From: Verrucomicrobiota bacterium
Lineage (GTDB): Bacteria > Verrucomicrobiota > Verrucomicrobiia > Limisphaerales > UBA1096
Assembly (NCBI GenBank): GCA_030747605.1
Contig: JASLKL010000009.1
Coordinates: 1-34,253 of the forward strand
Direction: 5' to 3'
Length of the DNA stretch: 34,253 bases
Each line of letters begins with the position of its first letter. Positions within the stretch are counted from its first letter, which is position 1. A program made the translations under genes and the position numbers. Shown one piece after another: positions 1 to 9,331 of the stretch. The notes beneath the pieces were generated by a model. It ran no database searches, had not been told where the DNA came from, and saw only the letters and a list, made by a program, of their open reading frames with translations.

Positions 1-2
1 GT

Positions 3-2078
3 GTGGTTAAATTAACAGACAAGCGATTTGCATTGCCCAACGATGAAGATCATGTGGTGGGGCGTATCATAATGAATCGGCGTGGAGGAGGTAGAGTTAT
101 TACTACTGATGTTGATAAGTCAGCTATAGAGATTGCACCGAATTCTGCTTCAACAGCAATGCATAATGATCGAGTACTCGTTCTAGTTGATCGAAAAATA
201 CCCGCTTTTCGAACAGTGGGTAAGGCGGACAGGTTTAAGTCACGACTGCGAGGTAAAGTCGTTAAAATATTGGAGAGAGCGAGAACGCAAGTTGTTGGGA
301 CATTAGATAAATCTCGCCAGCTTTGGTTTGTTATTCCGAATGATCCTCGTATATCTCACGATATTTATCTGCCTAGTTTTCGCCAAAAAGGTAAAATCAA
401 AGCCAGGCGAGGGGACAAGGTTGTCGTTGAAATTACTGAGTGGCCTTCGAGGCATAATGCGCCGGAAGGGAAGCTCGTCGAGGTTTTAGGAGGTTCGGGT
501 AAGTTAGGAGTAGATGTTGAGTCTATCATCCGACAATATGAGATAACTTCAAAGTTTCCAGCTAAGGTTTTATCAGAAGCTAAAAGTTTTGGAGTGAAAG
601 TTGTAGATCGCGACTTGAAGGGGCGCTTGGATTGTCGCGATGATATGGTGGTTACGATCGATCCAATTGATGCTCGTGATTTTGATGATGCGATTTCAGT
701 TCAGCGAATAGTTGGTCGGCGTTGGAAGGTGTGGGTGCATATTGCGGACGTCTCCCACTATGTTCCACCCAAGAGCGCCTTGGATCAAGAGGCTCGGCGT
801 CGCGGCAATTCAACCTATCTTATAGATAGGGTTATTCCAATGTTGCCGGAGGCTTTAAGTAATGAATTGTGTTCTCTAAAGCCCAATGTCGATAGGCTTG
901 CTCGTAGTGTTGAATTTATTCTTACAGATAGCGGGAAGATTGAGAAGGTTGGATTTCATTCAACCGTTATTTGTTCTAAGCATCGTTATGCATATGAGGA
1001 GGCGCTGTCTATTCTGCAACGTCCAGCTAAGAATGATAAAGAGCGGATGATTCATTATGCTAATAGGCTTGCGCAGAAACTAAGACAGGTTCGTTTTCGA
1101 TCTGGTGCTCTTAATCTGGATATGCCTGAGCGCAAGGTGTTACTGGATACAAAAGGGAAGGTGAAAGAGGTTAGGCGTGTTGAGAATGATATTTCTCACC
1201 AGCTGATTGAGGAGTTTATGCTTCTGGCCAATGAGGCGGTCGCGAAAGAGATTAAGCGACGCAAGTTAAAAGCTTTGCATCGTATACATGAGGCGCCAGA
1301 CCATGAAAAACTAGATGCTCTTCGTGCTCAGGCAATGTTAATGGGCTTGCGTGCGGGGAATCTTGCGGATCAAAAACAGGCAGGAAAATTTTTGGCTAGT
1401 CTGAAAGGTCATCCGCTCGAGGATGTTTTTCGAGTTGGATATCTTCGTTGTATGAAGCGTGCTTGTTACTCGACACATTCCGTAGGGCACTATGGTTTGG
1501 CAAAAAAAGATTATGTTCATTTCACATCACCTATTCGCCGCTATGCGGATCTAATTGTGCACCGTGTAGTGTATCAAAGTAGGAAGCATCAAGATTCATT
1601 GCTTGAGGAGGTTGCAGATCATATTTCTCTGACTGAACGTAATTCTTCTGATGCAGAGTTTGATAGTAAACTCGTTAAGCTTCTTGCCCATCTACAGTGT
1701 CAGCTTGATCGAGGAAATCCGGAAACGTACTCGGGGCTAGTTACTGAAGTGAGGAGTATCGGTGCGATGATTGATATAGTCGAACTTGGTATAAAAGGGC
1801 TTGTTAAACGCTTTAGTATGACGGATGACCATTACCGCTATGTGCCGGAACGTGGAAGATTAGTGGGACGGTTGAATGGTAACGAGATATCACCTGGTTA
1901 TTTGATGAAGGTTCAGGTCGATGAAGTGAATTTGCATAAGAAGCAGGCTGATTTTCGCATGATTAAGGGGAGGAAATCCAAAGCTAAATCCAAGGCGAAG
2001 CAGAATTCTCGCCAAAGATTTTCCACTAGTAAAAAAAATAAATTAAGACAGCCCGAAAACAAGAGAAAGCGAAAATGA
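3..2078 (+). CDS. rnr: Ribonuclease R / VacB family 3'-5' exoribonuclease (probably 5'-truncated by the window edge)
   Basis: RNB catalytic motif region 'TIDPIDARDFDDAISV', 'VHIADVSHYV', 'HYGLAKKDYVHFTSPIRRYADLIVHR', S1-like C-terminus and Lys/Arg-rich tail. The ORF starts at the window edge with GTG and likely continues upstream. Confidence 0.93.
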   Translation: MVKLTDKRFALPNDEDHVVGRIIMNRRGGGRVITTDVDKSAIEIAPNSASTAMHNDRVLVLVDRKIPAFRTVGKADRFKSRLRGKVVKILERARTQVVGTLDKSRQLWFVIPNDPRISHDIYLPSFRQKGKIKARRGDKVVVEITEWPSRHNAPEGKLVEVLGGSGKLGVDVESIIRQYEITSKFPAKVLSEAKSFGVKVVDRDLKGRLDCRDDMVVTIDPIDARDFDDAISVQRIVGRRWKVWVHIADVSHYVPPKSALDQEARRRGNSTYLIDRVIPMLPEALSNELCSLKPNVDRLARSVEFILTDSGKIEKVGFHSTVICSKHRYAYEEALSILQRPAKNDKERMIHYANRLAQKLRQVRFRSGALNLDMPERKVLLDTKGKVKEVRRVENDISHQLIEEFMLLANEAVAKEIKRRKLKALHRIHEAPDHEKLDALRAQAMLMGLRAGNLADQKQAGKFLASLKGHPLEDVFRVGYLRCMKRACYSTHSVGHYGLAKKDYVHFTSPIRRYADLIVHRVVYQSRKHQDSLLEEVADHISLTERNSSDAEFDSKLVKLLAHLQCQLDRGNPETYSGLVTEVRSIGAMIDIVELGIKGLVKRFSMTDDHYRYVPERGRLVGRLNGNEISPGYLMKVQVDEVNLHKKQADFRMIKGRKSKAKSKAKQNSRQRFSTSKKNKLRQPENKRKRK

Positions 2079-5000
2079 AACGCAGCTTGAATAATGGGTT
2101 GATAATTATCTTGGTTCTAATTGGTCTTGGCGGTTTTGTGTGTTTTGAAGTTAAAAAAAATCCAAATGGTAAGCCAACCTTAGTTCAAAGAACGGATCAA
2201 TCCTCAACCCCTGTTTCAGTTCGAAGTGAATTTGCAAGCAATTCGGATTTCAAGCTTAGAAAGTCTTCTCGAGTGGAGTCTGGTAGTTTAGTTAAAGCGA
2301 TTGATAAGGGTCAGAAGCTGCGGTTAAAATTGGCAGGCCGAGAACCTCTTGATTTTGCTTTTCGTGATTTCCCTCTTTTTACTCGAGATTATAAAACTTC
2401 AATTGGAAGAACTTCATTGCTCGATTCGAAAATCCGTGTGTTTGAAGGTCTGGCGGCAGGTCAGATTGGAGAAGTGCATAGAGCCTCGTTGGTTCTCGTT
2501 GGAGATTCTCTAGCAGGTATTATTACCATGGCTGATGGTTCATTAGTTGAATTACGGGGGACTGATAGACGGTCACTATTGGCATTAAATAGAGAGATTG
2601 GTCAGACAGAGTTGATATGTGTTAGCGATCCTCGGAACGGGCAGTCTCACACTATGTCTTTTGATTCGGAAATTGTATTGCCAGATTGGTCTTCGGCTTC
2701 ATCGGTCTCAATCGATCCAGTCGACGAGTTTACTATGTTGGCCAGTTCAGGCATCGATCCTGTAACTGGCGCGCAGACGTTAGTATTGAATGCTCCAGCT
2801 AATCCACCACGATATGAGGCTTCGTTGAAAGTGGCAACGACTATCGTGGTGCTCGATAAGTCAGCTACTGGTGTAAATACGAAAAATAATCTTACTAAAA
2901 TTACTAGTCAATATCTTGCATTGATGGCGAATGTAGCGGCGATTTATGAAAACCAGTTAGGCATTAGATTGTTGGTGCAAGAAATGATTCTGACACCTGA
3001 TTCTTCTGATTATGAAGACGTGCCGTACGATGATAATGGAGAAACTTTAAAAGAGTTTGCTAGCTGGATTCAGCGTTGGCGGCCGGAATCAACTTACGGT
3101 CAGTCGGCTGCGATTAGATTTGGTGCAGGTTTAAGCGGAGGCACCTTGGGGATTGCCTATTTAAATTCTATTCATACTAGAAATGGTGTTGGAGTTTTGA
3201 GAGCTGGGTTTGGCTGGGCGCTTCCAAGTCATGAAATGGGGCATATGTTTGGCTCAGATCATTCACTAGGAGGCGTTATGAATGCTCAATATAACAACTC
3301 TACTAGGACGTTTTTTAAAGATATCGAAGGGCAGCAAGTCACAGCGGCTAAACAAATCCACGGTCAATCAAGCAGCCGTTTAAGTGGTCCATCTATAATG
3401 CGTAATCCAGTCGAAATGCCATTTGCAAATGATGATGTTGTTTGGTGTGCTATGGGGGAGGAAATTAGGTGCAACATTCTGTCCAACGATATGAAGCAAG
3501 TTTATCGAGGGCAGAAAAATAATCTAACATTGGCAGAGGTTGGGCAAGTGACGCCTCGCTACGCAGGTTCGGTTTCTTTAGAGGATGAGTTTGTCGTTTT
3601 TAAGCCTTCGAGTGATTTCAAGGGGACTGCGTGGTTTAGTTACAGTGTGCAGGGTGATGCGGGAAGAGGATGGCTGCACAAGGGCGATGTGGCCGTTGTT
3701 GTAGGTGATCTCGGGAGTGATTTCTACGAGATGGATTTGGCAGTAGGGCAGGCTAAGACACTTAAATTACCTGGAGATGGTGTGATATCTCAGTTGCGAT
3801 TTCCAAAACAGGCCACAATGCATGAAAGCACTAGTGACTCTGGTGTCTATATTATACGAGTGAATGCAGATGCCGACGGCAGTGATAGGATTCAGTATAG
3901 GGCGGGGAATATACGGCAGACTTTAAAGATTAATTACATCAAATATTTGCCAGTAGCTGAGCCTGATCATTTTACCCTTAGTGCAGGTGAAACATTGCAT
4001 TTCAATCCATTAGTCAACGATTGGGCTGTAGGCTTGAGAGGTTCTTACAAGACCGAGCCAGTTATCGCTGTGGGAACTAGTGGTGAAGGAAAAATTGGAC
4101 AGGATTTTTTGCCTGATGGATTTAGATTGGTAAGTGCGCGATCCAAAGCCACAAGCATTGGAGCCTTAACTGTGCACCGATCTCCGATTGTGAGAAATGG
4201 CCGCCGTCGTAATGACCCCAATGGGTTGCTTAGTTTTAAGGCAAAGGAGAATGCCACAGGATCAGGTGTTGTCGAATACACGATTGAGGATGCTATTGGG
4301 CAACGTTCTAATGGTTTTATAACCATTAGCATATCAGGGCAGATAGATGTTTACCTGGATTCAAGAAGCTATGCTAGAGGCTGGGTTCCACATAGTGGTC
4401 AAAATGATGAAAAATGGACGCAAATCGAATTTAATGATGCTCGTTGGAAACGAGGTCGTAATGGAGCCGGTTATGAGCGCAGTTCCGGTTATCAGTCCCT
4501 GATTAGTTCCATGCTTAACTTTAGGGCGACAATGTATGACAAGAACGAGTCGCTTTATCTTCGATATTCATTTGATGTGGATCAATCTGCAGTGGTTGAT
4601 AAGTTAATGTTACGTATGAAATTTGATGATGGTTTTATTGCTTATCTAAATGGCAATCGAGTTGCCTCGGCTAATGCGCCGTTAAATGCTAGATGGAATT
4701 CTGGTGCAACTGCGTTGCATGATGATCAGTTGGCGCTTGAGTTTCAGTCGTTTGATATCTCGTCTCATAAGAATCACCTGCGTAATGGGAAAAATGTTTT
4801 ATCAATACATGGATTAAATTTTGGGACTACCAGCTCAGACATGCTAATTTTATCTGAGTTAGTTTATTCAATTGAAAAGGACTCAGAGTTGGTTATGCCG
4901 TTTTGCGATCCGCCCTCCGAGCGAACAGCTGAGTCGATCATGCTAAATGGGCGCCTTAGTAAGAGTAGCTCAAAGGTGGACGTTTATTTTGTTTGGGGCA

Positions 5001-6217
5001 AAGCCGATGGAGGACCTGAGAAGGACAACTGGGATCGACATGAGCAGATTAAGCCAAATATTGAGGGGGAATATCGTTATTTAGTTGATGGGTTACCTGC
5101 AGGAGAAGTCTTGTATTACAGACTTTATCTTAATGGAGTGAATGGTCTCATATGGTCGAAGGATACTCAAAAGACATCGACTTTAGCTAAAGGGGTCTTA
5201 GTGGCCAGGCCGGATGAGTTTAATATTTTAATGGATGAAGAGTTACACCTTGCTAATCTAGACGAAGGAGTTTTAGCAAATGATGTTAGTATTACTGAGG
5301 ATACTAATCCGATCCCATTGACTCAGCCATCACATGGAAACTTAATCTTTAATACTAATGGTTCGTTTTCTTATTTTCCGAAGAAAGGGTTTATTGGTGT
5401 AGATTACTTCCTCTATAGATTGGATGACGCTGCAAACACACATAATAGTGGAGCATTGCAAAAAACAATTGTGTCTGTTGGTGACGATTGGAGTTATTAC
5501 GATAAATCTACTGCCCCTAATCGAAATTGGCTGAATAATTCCTTTGACGATAGCGACTGGCCTCGTGGCCGAGGGTTGTTGGGGTATGGCAATGGTAACG
5601 AGGTTACAGAAATTAGCTTTGGGACTAACCCTGATCGAAAAAACGTAACTGCTTATTTTAGGCAAGCATTCCAAATTATTGATAAGGCACTTATTGACAA
5701 AGTAATTTTTAAACTTTTGAGAGATGATGCCGCCGCAATTTACTTGAATGGGAGGGAGATTTATCGAGATAAAAACTTATCCAAAACAGCTAGGCATACT
5801 ACTATGGCCTCGAGCTCAATTGTTGATGAAACAGCTTATGCTGTCTTTGAGCTGGACGGTAGTTTCTTGTCTGAAGGTAATAATGTAATTGCTGCAGAAG
5901 TGCATCAAGCTAGTCGCTCTAGCTCAGATTTGAGTTTTGCTCTTTTTGGTCAGGCTTATCTCATTTCTGGCAACCGAGTAACCATAAACGTTAATTCGAG
6001 TCAAAAAAATAGATTAAATTTAATCTATAACGTTACAGAAAATCAAATTGAGGTCAGTTTTTTGCCTAAAGCAGCAAAAAGCTATATTTTGGAGATTTCT
6101 GAAGATCTTATTAATTGGGATGAGATAAAAATAATTAATGGGAGTGATGGTAAATTGAAATTTATTAATAAAATCGATTTTACTGAGCAAACGCGTTTTT
6201 TCCGATTGAAGGAATAG
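2075..6217 (+). CDS. Large secreted multidomain protein with metzincin-type metalloprotease motif, Ig/cadherin-like segments and duplicated jelly-roll-like domains
   Basis: N-terminal hydrophobic signal/anchor (LIIILVLIGLGGFVCF). HExxHxxGxxH motif 'HEMGHMFGSDH' (about nt 3230-3262) followed by a Met-turn-like 'GPSIMRNP'. 'GVLANDV...HGNLIFNTNGSFSYFPKKGFIGVDYFLYRLDD' resembles bacterial Ig/cadherin-like repeats. C-terminus 'SYILEISEDLINWDEI...FFRLKE'. The ATG overlaps the rnr stop (ATGA). Confidence 0.8.
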   Translation: MKRSLNNGLIIILVLIGLGGFVCFEVKKNPNGKPTLVQRTDQSSTPVSVRSEFASNSDFKLRKSSRVESGSLVKAIDKGQKLRLKLAGREPLDFAFRDFPLFTRDYKTSIGRTSLLDSKIRVFEGLAAGQIGEVHRASLVLVGDSLAGIITMADGSLVELRGTDRRSLLALNREIGQTELICVSDPRNGQSHTMSFDSEIVLPDWSSASSVSIDPVDEFTMLASSGIDPVTGAQTLVLNAPANPPRYEASLKVATTIVVLDKSATGVNTKNNLTKITSQYLALMANVAAIYENQLGIRLLVQEMILTPDSSDYEDVPYDDNGETLKEFASWIQRWRPESTYGQSAAIRFGAGLSGGTLGIAYLNSIHTRNGVGVLRAGFGWALPSHEMGHMFGSDHSLGGVMNAQYNNSTRTFFKDIEGQQVTAAKQIHGQSSSRLSGPSIMRNPVEMPFANDDVVWCAMGEEIRCNILSNDMKQVYRGQKNNLTLAEVGQVTPRYAGSVSLEDEFVVFKPSSDFKGTAWFSYSVQGDAGRGWLHKGDVAVVVGDLGSDFYEMDLAVGQAKTLKLPGDGVISQLRFPKQATMHESTSDSGVYIIRVNADADGSDRIQYRAGNIRQTLKINYIKYLPVAEPDHFTLSAGETLHFNPLVNDWAVGLRGSYKTEPVIAVGTSGEGKIGQDFLPDGFRLVSARSKATSIGALTVHRSPIVRNGRRRNDPNGLLSFKAKENATGSGVVEYTIEDAIGQRSNGFITISISGQIDVYLDSRSYARGWVPHSGQNDEKWTQIEFNDARWKRGRNGAGYERSSGYQSLISSMLNFRATMYDKNESLYLRYSFDVDQSAVVDKLMLRMKFDDGFIAYLNGNRVASANAPLNARWNSGATALHDDQLALEFQSFDISSHKNHLRNGKNVLSIHGLNFGTTSSDMLILSELVYSIEKDSELVMPFCDPPSERTAESIMLNGRLSKSSSKVDVYFVWGKADGGPEKDNWDRHEQIKPNIEGEYRYLVDGLPAGEVLYYRLYLNGVNGLIWSKDTQKTSTLAKGVLVARPDEFNILMDEELHLANLDEGVLANDVSITEDTNPIPLTQPSHGNLIFNTNGSFSYFPKKGFIGVDYFLYRLDDAANTHNSGALQKTIVSVGDDWSYYDKSTAPNRNWLNNSFDDSDWPRGRGLLGYGNGNEVTEISFGTNPDRKNVTAYFRQAFQIIDKALIDKVIFKLLRDDAAAIYLNGREIYRDKNLSKTARHTTMASSSIVDETAYAVFELDGSFLSEGNNVIAAEVHQASRSSSDLSFALFGQAYLISGNRVTINVNSSQKNRLNLIYNVTENQIEVSFLPKAAKSYILEISEDLINWDEIKIINGSDGKLKFINKIDFTEQTRFFRLKE

Positions 6218-6264
6218 ATTTAATTCTAAATTCCTTAGTTTTTGTCACCTATTGTTGCATAAAT

Positions 6265-6294
6265 GCGACTTTGTGAAATTTTTCACAAAATCGC
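6265..6294. promoter_or_regulatory. Candidate Rex (redox-sensing repressor) operator upstream of nuoB
   Basis: 30-nt near-perfect palindrome gcgactttgtgaaatttttcacaaaatcgc. Its core at 6271-6288, TTGTGAA-ATTT-TTCACAA, matches the known Rex consensus TTGTGAAnnnnTTCACAA. It lies about 60 bp upstream of the nuoB ATG. Confidence 0.7.
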
Positions 6295-6348
6295 TTTCAA
6301 GTAATCCAGTTGGGTTGTACTTTTGTGTTGGAGAGGTGAATTATTGTT

Positions 6349-6876
6349 ATGAACGCAACTGAAATCGGTTATAATTCAAAAATCGAGGGTAATGTTGTAC
6401 ATACTCGCCTCGACAACGCTATCAGCTGGTTCAGGAAGAATTCAATTTGGCCAATGCCAATGGGGTTGGCATGTTGCGGGATTGAGCTGATGGCTGTTGG
6501 CGCTAGTCGCTATGATATTTCTAGATTTGGTTCGGAAGTAATGCGTTTTTCGCCACGTCAATCTGATGTGATGATCGTGGCCGGCACGGTAACTTATAAG
6601 ATGGCTATCGCAGTACGGCGTATTTATGAGCAGATGCCAGAACCGAAGTGGGTTATTGCCATGGGAGCATGTGCCTCGAGTGGAGGCATGTATCGCAGCT
6701 ATGCTACATTGCAAGGAGTAGATCGAATTTTACCAGTAGATGTTTATGTTAGCGGGTGCCCACCGCGTCCAGAGGCTCTACTTGAAGCATTAATGAAGCT
6801 GCAGGGTAAGATTTCAAAAGAGCCGCATATTAAAGATAAGAAACCGGCGCGAGATCGAGGTTTGGTCTTGTCTTGA
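6349..6876 (+). CDS. nuoB: NADH-quinone oxidoreductase subunit B
   Basis: '[14 protein letters not shown]', 'GTVTYKMA', '[11 protein letters not shown]', '[22 protein letters not shown]'; first gene of the nuo operon. Confidence 0.98.
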   Translation: MNATEIGYNSKIEGNVVHTRLDNAISWFRKNSIWPMPMGLACCGIELMAVGASRYDISRFGSEVMRFSPRQSDVMIVAGTVTYKMAIAVRRIYEQMPEPKWVIAMGACASSGGMYRSYATLQGVDRILPVDVYVSGCPPRPEALLEALMKLQGKISKEPHIKDKKPARDRGLVLS

Positions 6877-6883
6877 GATTTAA

Positions 6884-7459
6884 ATGACAGCTAAGCAACT
6901 AGCGAAAAAAATTCAACGTCAGTTCAAAGAGATGATATCCGATGCGATTGAGTTTCGAGGTGAGTTGACAGTTGAGGTTTTAGATGCAAATCAGATTTTG
7001 GAAGTTTGTCGTTATGCTAAAGAGCAATTAGATTTCGATTATCTAGTTGATTTATGTTCTATAGATAACGACGACGAGGCGCCTCGCTGGACTGTCGTCT
7101 ATCATATATATAGTTATAAATATTTTCAGCATCTCCGTTTGAAAGTTAGTGTCGGTGAGGAGGAATCCAAGCTTCCTTCGGTAACTTCAGTTTGGCGTGC
7201 AGCCAATTGGCATGAGCGTGAAGCGTTCGACATGATGGGAATAGATTTTGTTGGGCATCCGGATATGCGTCGTATTTTGATGTGGGAGGGTTATCCATAT
7301 CACCCTTTGAGGAAGGATTTCCCTCTGGCGGGTAAACCTAGTGAAATGCCGGATGTGGCTTTTACCGATCCTGTTCCGCTTGAAGGGGGTCCATTTGTTA
7401 CAACCCCAGGAAACAAAGATTCAGCAGGCAGGGAGCCTCGAGTGAGGAATCCAGAATAA
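6884..7459 (+). CDS. nuoC: NADH-quinone oxidoreductase subunit C
   Basis: 'WHEREAFDMMGIDFVGHPDMRRILMWEGYPYHPLRKDFPLAG' is a 30-kDa subunit signature; located between nuoB and nuoD. Confidence 0.97.
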   Translation: MTAKQLAKKIQRQFKEMISDAIEFRGELTVEVLDANQILEVCRYAKEQLDFDYLVDLCSIDNDDEAPRWTVVYHIYSYKYFQHLRLKVSVGEEESKLPSVTSVWRAANWHEREAFDMMGIDFVGHPDMRRILMWEGYPYHPLRKDFPLAGKPSEMPDVAFTDPVPLEGGPFVTTPGNKDSAGREPRVRNPE

Positions 7460-7464
7460 TTATT

Positions 7465-8715
7465 TTGCCAGAAGTAAAGAACATAGAAGTTTCTGAATCT
7501 GCTATTCGTTCAGCTGAGGCTCTTGATGAATTGCAGGATCTGCAGGGGGAAAAGATGACCCTCAATATGGGGCCGTCTCATCCTGCTACACACGGTGTTT
7601 TGCGTTTGTCCTTAGAACTTGACGGAGAAATTATTTCTAAGGCTGATCCGGAAATTGGTTATCTTCATCGTGGCGATGAAAAGATTGCCGAGAATATGAC
7701 TTACAACCAATTTATTCCGTACACTGATAGGTTGGATTACCTTGCTCCTTTAGCGAATAATGTCGCTTATGCACTTGCGGTGGAGAAGTTGCTTGGTGTT
7801 GATAATGAACTTCCTGAGCGTTGTCAGTATATACGGGTAATATGTTGCGAGTTGGCCCGTGTATCTGCTCATTTGCTAGGGTTGGGGGCTTTTGCAATGG
7901 ATGTAGGAGCACTCACTGTTTTTCTGCATACTTTTAATGAGAGGGAAAAAGTTTACAATCTGATTGAAGCGCTTACCGGTGCTAGATTCACTACGACATA
8001 TACACGAATTGGAGGGCTTTCACGTGACTTGCCCGAGGGTTGGACTGATGAATTAAGTAAGTTTACCAAAGAGGTGAGCGAGGCAATTGAAGAAGCGGAC
8101 AAGCTGCTGACTCGTAACAAAATATTCATCGATCGCACTAAGGGTGTGGGCATTATAACGCGTGAGGAAGCGATCGACTTTGGGTTAACAGGCCCTAACC
8201 TTCGAGGAAGCAACATCGAGTATGATCTTCGTAAGGCTCATCCTTATTTAGTTTATGATCAATTAGATTTTGATATTCCTTATGGTGAGGTTGGTGATTG
8301 CTATGACCGATATCTGATTCGAATGGAAGAGATGCGGCAGAGTGTGCGAATTCTTGATCAATGCATTGCTAAATTGCCAAATGGACCAGTAAATTTAGAT
8401 GATGGGAAAATTGTTCTGCCGCATAAACAAAAAGTACTCTCTAGTATGGAGGAATTGATCCATCAATTTATGTTAGTAACTCAGGGGCAGAATGCTCCTG
8501 CTGGAGAAGTTTATTTTGGTGCCGAGAATCCAAAAGGAGAACTCGGGTTTTATATTTTTAGTAAAGGCGGCGGCGTGCCTCATCGCATGAAGATTCGTGC
8601 ACCTTCTTTTGTTAATCTAAGCATACTAAGTCATATGTTACCTGGTCATATGATGAGTGATATTGTTGCTATACTTGGTTCTCTTGATTTTGTGATGGGG
8701 GAATGTGATAGATGA
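7465..8715 (+). CDS. nuoD: NADH-quinone oxidoreductase subunit D (start uncertain: TTG at 7465 or ATG at 7555)
   Basis: 'MTLNMGPSHPATHGVLRLSLELDGE', 'GYLHRGDEKIAE', 'LPGHMMSDIVAILGSLDFVMGECDR'. The internal ATG at 7555 has a strong SD (cagggggaaaag) and gives the canonical NuoD N-terminus. Confidence 0.97.
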   Translation: MPEVKNIEVSESAIRSAEALDELQDLQGEKMTLNMGPSHPATHGVLRLSLELDGEIISKADPEIGYLHRGDEKIAENMTYNQFIPYTDRLDYLAPLANNVAYALAVEKLLGVDNELPERCQYIRVICCELARVSAHLLGLGAFAMDVGALTVFLHTFNEREKVYNLIEALTGARFTTTYTRIGGLSRDLPEGWTDELSKFTKEVSEAIEEADKLLTRNKIFIDRTKGVGIITREEAIDFGLTGPNLRGSNIEYDLRKAHPYLVYDQLDFDIPYGEVGDCYDRYLIRMEEMRQSVRILDQCIAKLPNGPVNLDDGKIVLPHKQKVLSSMEELIHQFMLVTQGQNAPAGEVYFGAENPKGELGFYIFSKGGGVPHRMKIRAPSFVNLSILSHMLPGHMMSDIVAILGSLDFVMGECDR

Positions 8716-9200
8716 GCTTTGAAGCTTCCAAAACACTTGAGCGTGAGGTTGATAAGCTGGTGAAGAGCTATCCGCAAAAACGTAGTGCTTCCTTAATGGT
8801 GCTACATGCTATTCAAGAAGAGTTTGGTTATATTTCAAGGGATGCAGAGCTTTGGGCTGCAGAGAAATTGGATTTGAAACCTATAAATATTCATGAGCTT
8901 GTGACGTTTTATCCAATGCTTCGAGATCATGATCCTGGCAAAACTGTAGTGCGTGTGTGTCGAACCTTAAGTTGTGCCTTGGCGGGGAGTCATAAGTTGC
9001 ATGGCCATATCTGTGAAAAGCTGGGACTTGATAAAGGGGGGGAGGGGTTGCAGAGAACAAGAGATGGAAAGTTTGGGGTGGAATTTGCCGAGTGCCTAGC
9101 AAGTTGTGGAACTGGTCCCGTGATTATGTGTAATGATGATTTTTATGAGGGTGTCTCGAGTGAAGATGTAGAAAAGATTTTAAAGGAATACGACGGATGA
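8712..9200 (+). CDS. nuoE: NADH-quinone oxidoreductase subunit E
   Basis: Thioredoxin-like [2Fe-2S] protein: 'VRVCRTLSCALAGS...FAECLASCGTGPVIMCND'; ATGA overlap with nuoD. Confidence 0.96.
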   Translation: MSFEASKTLEREVDKLVKSYPQKRSASLMVLHAIQEEFGYISRDAELWAAEKLDLKPINIHELVTFYPMLRDHDPGKTVVRVCRTLSCALAGSHKLHGHICEKLGLDKGGEGLQRTRDGKFGVEFAECLASCGTGPVIMCNDDFYEGVSSEDVEKILKEYDG

Positions 9201-9203
9201 AGA

Positions 9204-9277
9204 TGGTTGCCGAACTAGGATTCGAACCTAGACATACGGTGTCAGAGACCGCTGTGCTACCGTTACACCATTCGGCA
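9204..9277 (-). tRNA. tRNA-Gln (anticodon CUG), with encoded CCA
   Basis: Minus strand reads TGCCGAA TG GTGTAACGGTAGCACA GCGGT CTCTGAC ACCGT ATGT CTAGG TTCGAAT CCTAG TTCGGCA A CCA. The 7-bp acceptor stem, anticodon stem (one G-U), loop CT-CTG-AC and T-arm GG-TTCGAAT-CC all fold canonically. Confidence 0.95.
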
Positions 9278-9331
9278 GAATGCGCTGCGCGATAGAGATA
9301 GATTTAAGACTTAGAGTCAAGGCGAAATCAG

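Noticed and set aside
4045-5674. Minus-strand ORFs 4045-4332 and 5342-5674 inside the protease gene
   Set aside because: Antisense to a well-supported long CDS, no recognisable domains, composition typical of shadow ORFs.
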